A stretch of DNA of 19,027 bases from Ichthyophonus hoferi (Eukaryota > Opisthokonta > Ichthyosporea > Ichthyophonida > Ichthyophonidae). This document shows positions 16,420 to 19,027 of this stretch, one piece after another (the stretch's first letter is position 1; every line of letters starts with the position of its first letter). The position numbers and the translations under genes were made by a program. The stretch covers positions 919 through 19,945 of the forward strand of contig NAOQ01000932.1 in assembly GCA_002751075.1 (NCBI GenBank), given 5' to 3'. Below the pieces are notes generated by a model. That model was given only the letters and a program-made list of their open reading frames with translations, ran no database searches and was not told where the DNA came from.

Positions 16420-16720
16420 AATAAGCGGGAGCGCATGTATAAGCTTGTAGTACAACTACAATGATGTATTGTAGTTATATGTGAGGCTTACGATTATCTG
16501 GGCAAGTATAATTGTAAACGTAAATCTCACACATACCTTTGTGAGCATCATTTGTGGACAGCCGGGTGTTTCAAGGAGGCTGGTAACGACAAGCCATGTA
16601 TAAACCGACATGAGTGTGGGTAGCGAGGAGCACTAGCGACGATACCCCAGCATGAGACAAGTAAGGAGGCTTACATGTTGCCGTAGCTACAGTAGGGGAC
16701 TGTGAGCCCACGATCCTTGG
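16420..16720 (+). rRNA. SSU rRNA 5' domain, copy B
   Basis: GTGTGGGTAGCGAGGAGCAC, TAGCGACGATACCCCAGCAT and GAGAC (16614-16658) follow 16S GGTGGGGTAACGGCTCACCT, AGGCGACGATCCCTAGCTGG, TCTGAGAG (helices 8-12). GCTACAGTAGGGGACTG (16686-16702) follows GGCAGCAGTGGGGAATATTG. AAGCGGGAGCGCATGTATAA (16423) may be the GGCGGCAGGC..ACACATGCAAG start. It is clearly different in sequence from copy A at 9690-10420, though both are followed by a GAGCCCAC/TAGCCCAC word. I first read this block as LSU domain IV (AAACCGACA..GCCGTA); the SSU reading explains more of it. Confidence 0.5.
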
Positions 16721-17006
16721 TCATGTACGCCATTGTGTACCTACTATAACCAGTACCTTCAGTACCAGTATAGATGTCTACACAGTGGTTCATGATCAGG
16801 AACTAGTGTGTTTATACTTCACTTTATGAACAGAAAGTGAGAATAGTAATGTGCCGGTACGTGTTAAGGCTCTACATTACTATACATGCGTTCACTGCAT
16901 TTAGTAGGTAATGGGGGCACTAGTCCTCATTATTACCTTGGCATGCTGTGATTATCGATCGCCATCTAGCATCGAGCATTAGCTTGCTAATGCGAGTAAG
17001 TTAGAT
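16721..17006. other. spacer after SSU 5' copy B
   Basis: Contains an 8-bp stem AGTAATGT/ACATTACT (about 16846-16881), GTAATGGGGGC with its partner, and GAGCATTAGCTTGCTAATGC. No frame, no rRNA block. Confidence 0.35.
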
Positions 17007-17124
17007 GCGAGAAGGCTAGGTTACATCAAGGTGATCTCCTTTATCGCCTGCGTCTATAACCTTGAACGTTCAACAGTCCCTGTGAAGTAGTTTACAGTAA
17101 CTGGTTTAACTTGAACCTTCGAGC
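17007..17124 (+). repeat. GCGA/GAGC stem element E10
   Basis: GCGA-GAAGG pairs with CCTTC-GAGC, and the stem extends inward with GTTACA-like and TTGAA words. GCTAATCACTCAAGGTGAT follows the right arm. Confidence 0.6.
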
Positions 17125-17741
17125 TAATCACTCAAGGTGATCATGATTACTAGAACACAAGAGTCTATGTCAATAACTCTGTTCATTATTGTCTTTGGAG
17201 ATAACCAATGACTTCTTGTATATTATCAACGTGAGGCTTATAATATGCAATAAGTTATCAGTATCTACATCACAAAGACTAAATGTAGAGCATGATTAAC
17301 GTTACTATTGTGGAGCGACCCTAGGAATAGACCTACTGGATCTACTTCCGTCTATAATTTGGGTATCTGTCCCCTAATTAAATGAGCGGAAATCAAAATT
17401 TACGTTGTTTAGACATCAATCTCGGGGAATTGTGAAACGAGGCGCTGGGGTGCGAGCTCAAACGTGAAGGAGTGTCAGAGCAGCTTATTCCCAATGAGCC
17501 CAAGCTCTGATGCGAACGCTAGGTATTAGTTGCCTATGATTGATAGGTCGCTAATGACGTAAATTTAGTACTTTGATTTATCTCGCCATACTAACGGCTG
17601 GCACGTAATTAACAAGATGGAATCGAATACTGGTTTCAACAGTATGAGACTTCACGCCTTGGTGAGTTAACGGCCTGAGTTAATTACATCTAGAGAATTG
17701 CGTAAGACTTACAATTTTGTTCTAATTTTGGTGGATACAAA
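17125..17741. other. unassigned; possibly SSU helix 16-17 region
   Basis: A CGGGGAATTGTGAAACGAGG word (about 17423) loosely resembles GGGGAATATTGCACAATGGG, and GTGAAGGAGTGTCAG (about 17464) resembles GTGAAGAAGGCCTTCGG of helix 17. Both are weak and compete with copy B upstream. No frame. Confidence 0.25.
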
Positions 17742-17785
17742 GCGGTCGATAGCCCTCATTTGCAACCAGACGGTGGGGTGCGCAT
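17742..17785 (+). rRNA. possible SSU helix 18 block, copy 4
   Basis: GCGGTCGATAGCCCTCATTT, GCAACCAGACGGTGGGGTGC resembles GGCTAACTCCGTGCCAGCAG, CCGCGGTAATACGGAGGGTGC in shortened form and shares CATYTGCAA with copies 2 and 3. It is on the same strand as SSU 5' copy B, about 1 kb downstream, the right order for one gene. The CGCGGTA core is reduced to ACGGTGG, so the call is weak. Confidence 0.3.
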
Positions 17786-18573
17786 GCATACCTCCCACAA
17801 ATTCTAACATAATTGGTGAAGTTAGCATCTCCATATACCTGTATATGTGAGGGTCATTGACTTCATCTCAAGATACCCTGGTGTAAATGGCGCCTAGCAC
17901 TTTAACGTATCTATGTAACCATTGATAGATAAAGTAATAGGTCAGCCACTCCACAGCCTAATAATATTAGTGACCTAATGTCCTAGAATCTAGAGAGTCA
18001 ACGGACTGATCTATATTATTAGAATAGCTGTATCAAAGTATGCAGATCTATGCAGCTCAGTAATAAAAGATGTCTTAGACACTACCCTTTATTACGTATT
18101 CCAAGAATACTTTAGTGTTCTAAGCCCTCTAGATAAGAGTGCCTATGCTCTCTTAGCTCGGCAAAATCGAGCGATTGTACGGCAGTACCTTTTATAATCG
18201 ATATATAATAAATGTGAGATTTATTATAATACCTCATTATAAAAATGATAGCGTTGTTATCGACATAATAACGTGGGTTCTTATGTCATACCGACGTAGA
18301 CATATCTACTTATCGGAGATAGGTACGATGTATTCATACATTCATATCTATCGTCAATATTACTATCTCCTTGTCATAGACAGATGTCCATGAGGTAGAT
18401 AGTAGATATAATTATATATAAATGTATACTTATTAGCAATGCGCTAATCAGTATCTTTATATAATAATCTAGCTAGAATAATAATATTATTCGATATTAT
18501 CATTATACTATTAGGATACTATAGTATCGCTACTATACTATCTATGAACATAGTGAATAGATATGATATAGAA
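17786..18573. other. AT-rich palindromic spacer
   Basis: No rRNA block after the possible helix 18 could be recognised. A 72-codon plus-strand frame (18175-18393) is rich in Tyr and Ile, as expected of ATA/TAT-rich DNA, and has no features that support a protein. Confidence 0.4.
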
Positions 18574-18636
18574 GCGAGAAGGAAGTACATAGTACGGTAT
18601 GATAACTAAAATACTTTAGTATCATTCCCTTCGAGC
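18574..18636 (+). repeat. GCGA/GAGC stem element E11 (minimal form)
   Basis: At 63 bases, the smallest member. GCGA-GAAGG pairs with CCTTC-GAGC, with two hairpins (GTAC-AT-AGTAC and ATGATA..TATCAT) giving a three-way junction. It shows that the GA step and junction alone define the family. Confidence 0.65.
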
Positions 18637-19027
18637 AGATACTATAGAATTATATGTGGGCATTGAGGATGACCATACTAATAAGTATATAGTATAGTAC
18701 TGGTGCAAAGCCCGACAGAGTATGCCCAGTTTTCCACGGGTAGCCGGGAAACTCACTGTGCAATGCGCAGTAGATCTTTGACTGGATCACGAATAGTCCT
18801 AGGAGCATCGTGACGACTAGGATCTAGAGGTACTGCTCCAGTACACATATAATTACTATCCTTTGATAATAGTAATAATCTTGATTATTATTTATAATTA
18901 TTACTATACGTATAGTAGTAATGAGTAGAACTCATATCGTATAGTTATACGTCTAGGTGATTCACCCCTAGTCTCTCCAAGACGCAGACTATAAGTATTC
19001 GTATAGTGCTCATTAGTCCTTTGTACT
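18637..19027. other. unassigned end of window
   Basis: Contains CTTTGACTGG (18778-18787), the LSU domain V word also present at 13908, followed by GTCCTAGG..CTAGGATCTAGAGG; without further domain V blocks it is not called. The rest is short palindromes. Confidence 0.25.

Noticed and set aside
16600-16702. First read as LSU domain III/IV (AAACCGACA..GCCGTA)
   Set aside because: The SSU helix 8-15 reading matches more of the block, including TAGCGACGATACCCCAGC and CTACAGTAGGGGACTG, and does not require the LSU to be out of order.
18175-18393. 72-codon plus-strand open frame rich in Tyr and Ile
   Set aside because: The composition is that of ATA/TAT-rich palindromic DNA, and no protein feature is visible.
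1-19027. Translation under a mitochondrial code (TGA as Trp) to reveal hidden genes
   Set aside because: I could not recompute frames, but TAA and TAG are frequent in every region inspected, so long frames are unlikely. A six-frame translation with code 4 would settle it: any frame over 150 codons would reopen the question.
1-19027. tRNA or 5S genes
   Set aside because: No GTTCRANYC T-loop word in a cloverleaf setting was seen, and no 5S pattern; a tRNAscan-SE or ARAGORN run would be decisive.

Overview
The window has no protein gene I can support. The longest open frame in 19 kb is 127 codons; the others are short and lie in sequence that is saturated with stem-loops on both strands. What can be recognised is ribosomal RNA: blocks matching the conserved cores of bacterial-type 16S and 23S rRNA, very divergent, often collinear over hundreds of bases, and separated by long AT-rich hairpin inserts. 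No tRNA or 5S gene was seen. A bacterium would have dense coding, and nuclear rDNA would carry the eukaryotic versions of these motifs, so I infer organellar DNA, most likely the mitochondrial genome of an unidentified protist or alga with large, palindrome-rich non-coding DNA and broken, dispersed rRNA genes. The organism is not identifiable from the window. All rRNA calls were made by eye against remembered consensus sequences and need covariance-model confirmation.

Layout. 1-2815 (minus): 3' two-thirds of an SSU rRNA (copy 1), from the 530 hairpin (helix 18) to helices 41-43. 3425-4560 (plus): a second, diverged SSU 3' piece (copy 3), head-to-head with the first. 4560-5380: unassigned. 5383-5574: a member of a dispersed GCGA/GAGC stem family. 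5885-6974: seven copies of a hairpin with the motif AAGTCGGATGTTG. 7468-8870 (minus): a third SSU 3' piece (copy 2), its helix 18 clear and the rest weak. 9151-9325: short direct repeats. 9690-10420 (plus): SSU 5' domain. About 10830-14345 (plus): LSU rRNA, with domains I, II, the GTPase centre, IV and V in order, interrupted by a 600-base hairpin insert at 11240-11840. 14345-16420: repeats and palindromes. 16420-16720 (plus): a second SSU 5' domain, followed at 17742 by a possible fourth helix 18. The rest to 19027 is AT-rich palindromic DNA.

How the parts fit. The SSU appears split near helix 17/18, with 5' and 3' pieces far apart, on both strands and in several divergent versions. The LSU looks mostly continuous but much expanded. 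Over this lie at least two families of dispersed RNA-like hairpins. One is a stem with a conserved GCGA...GAGC tandem G-A step, whose flanking base pairs co-vary among eleven copies. The other is the AAGTCGGATGTTG hairpin array. Whether these are mobile hairpins, processing signals for rRNA pieces, or ribozyme-like elements cannot be decided here.
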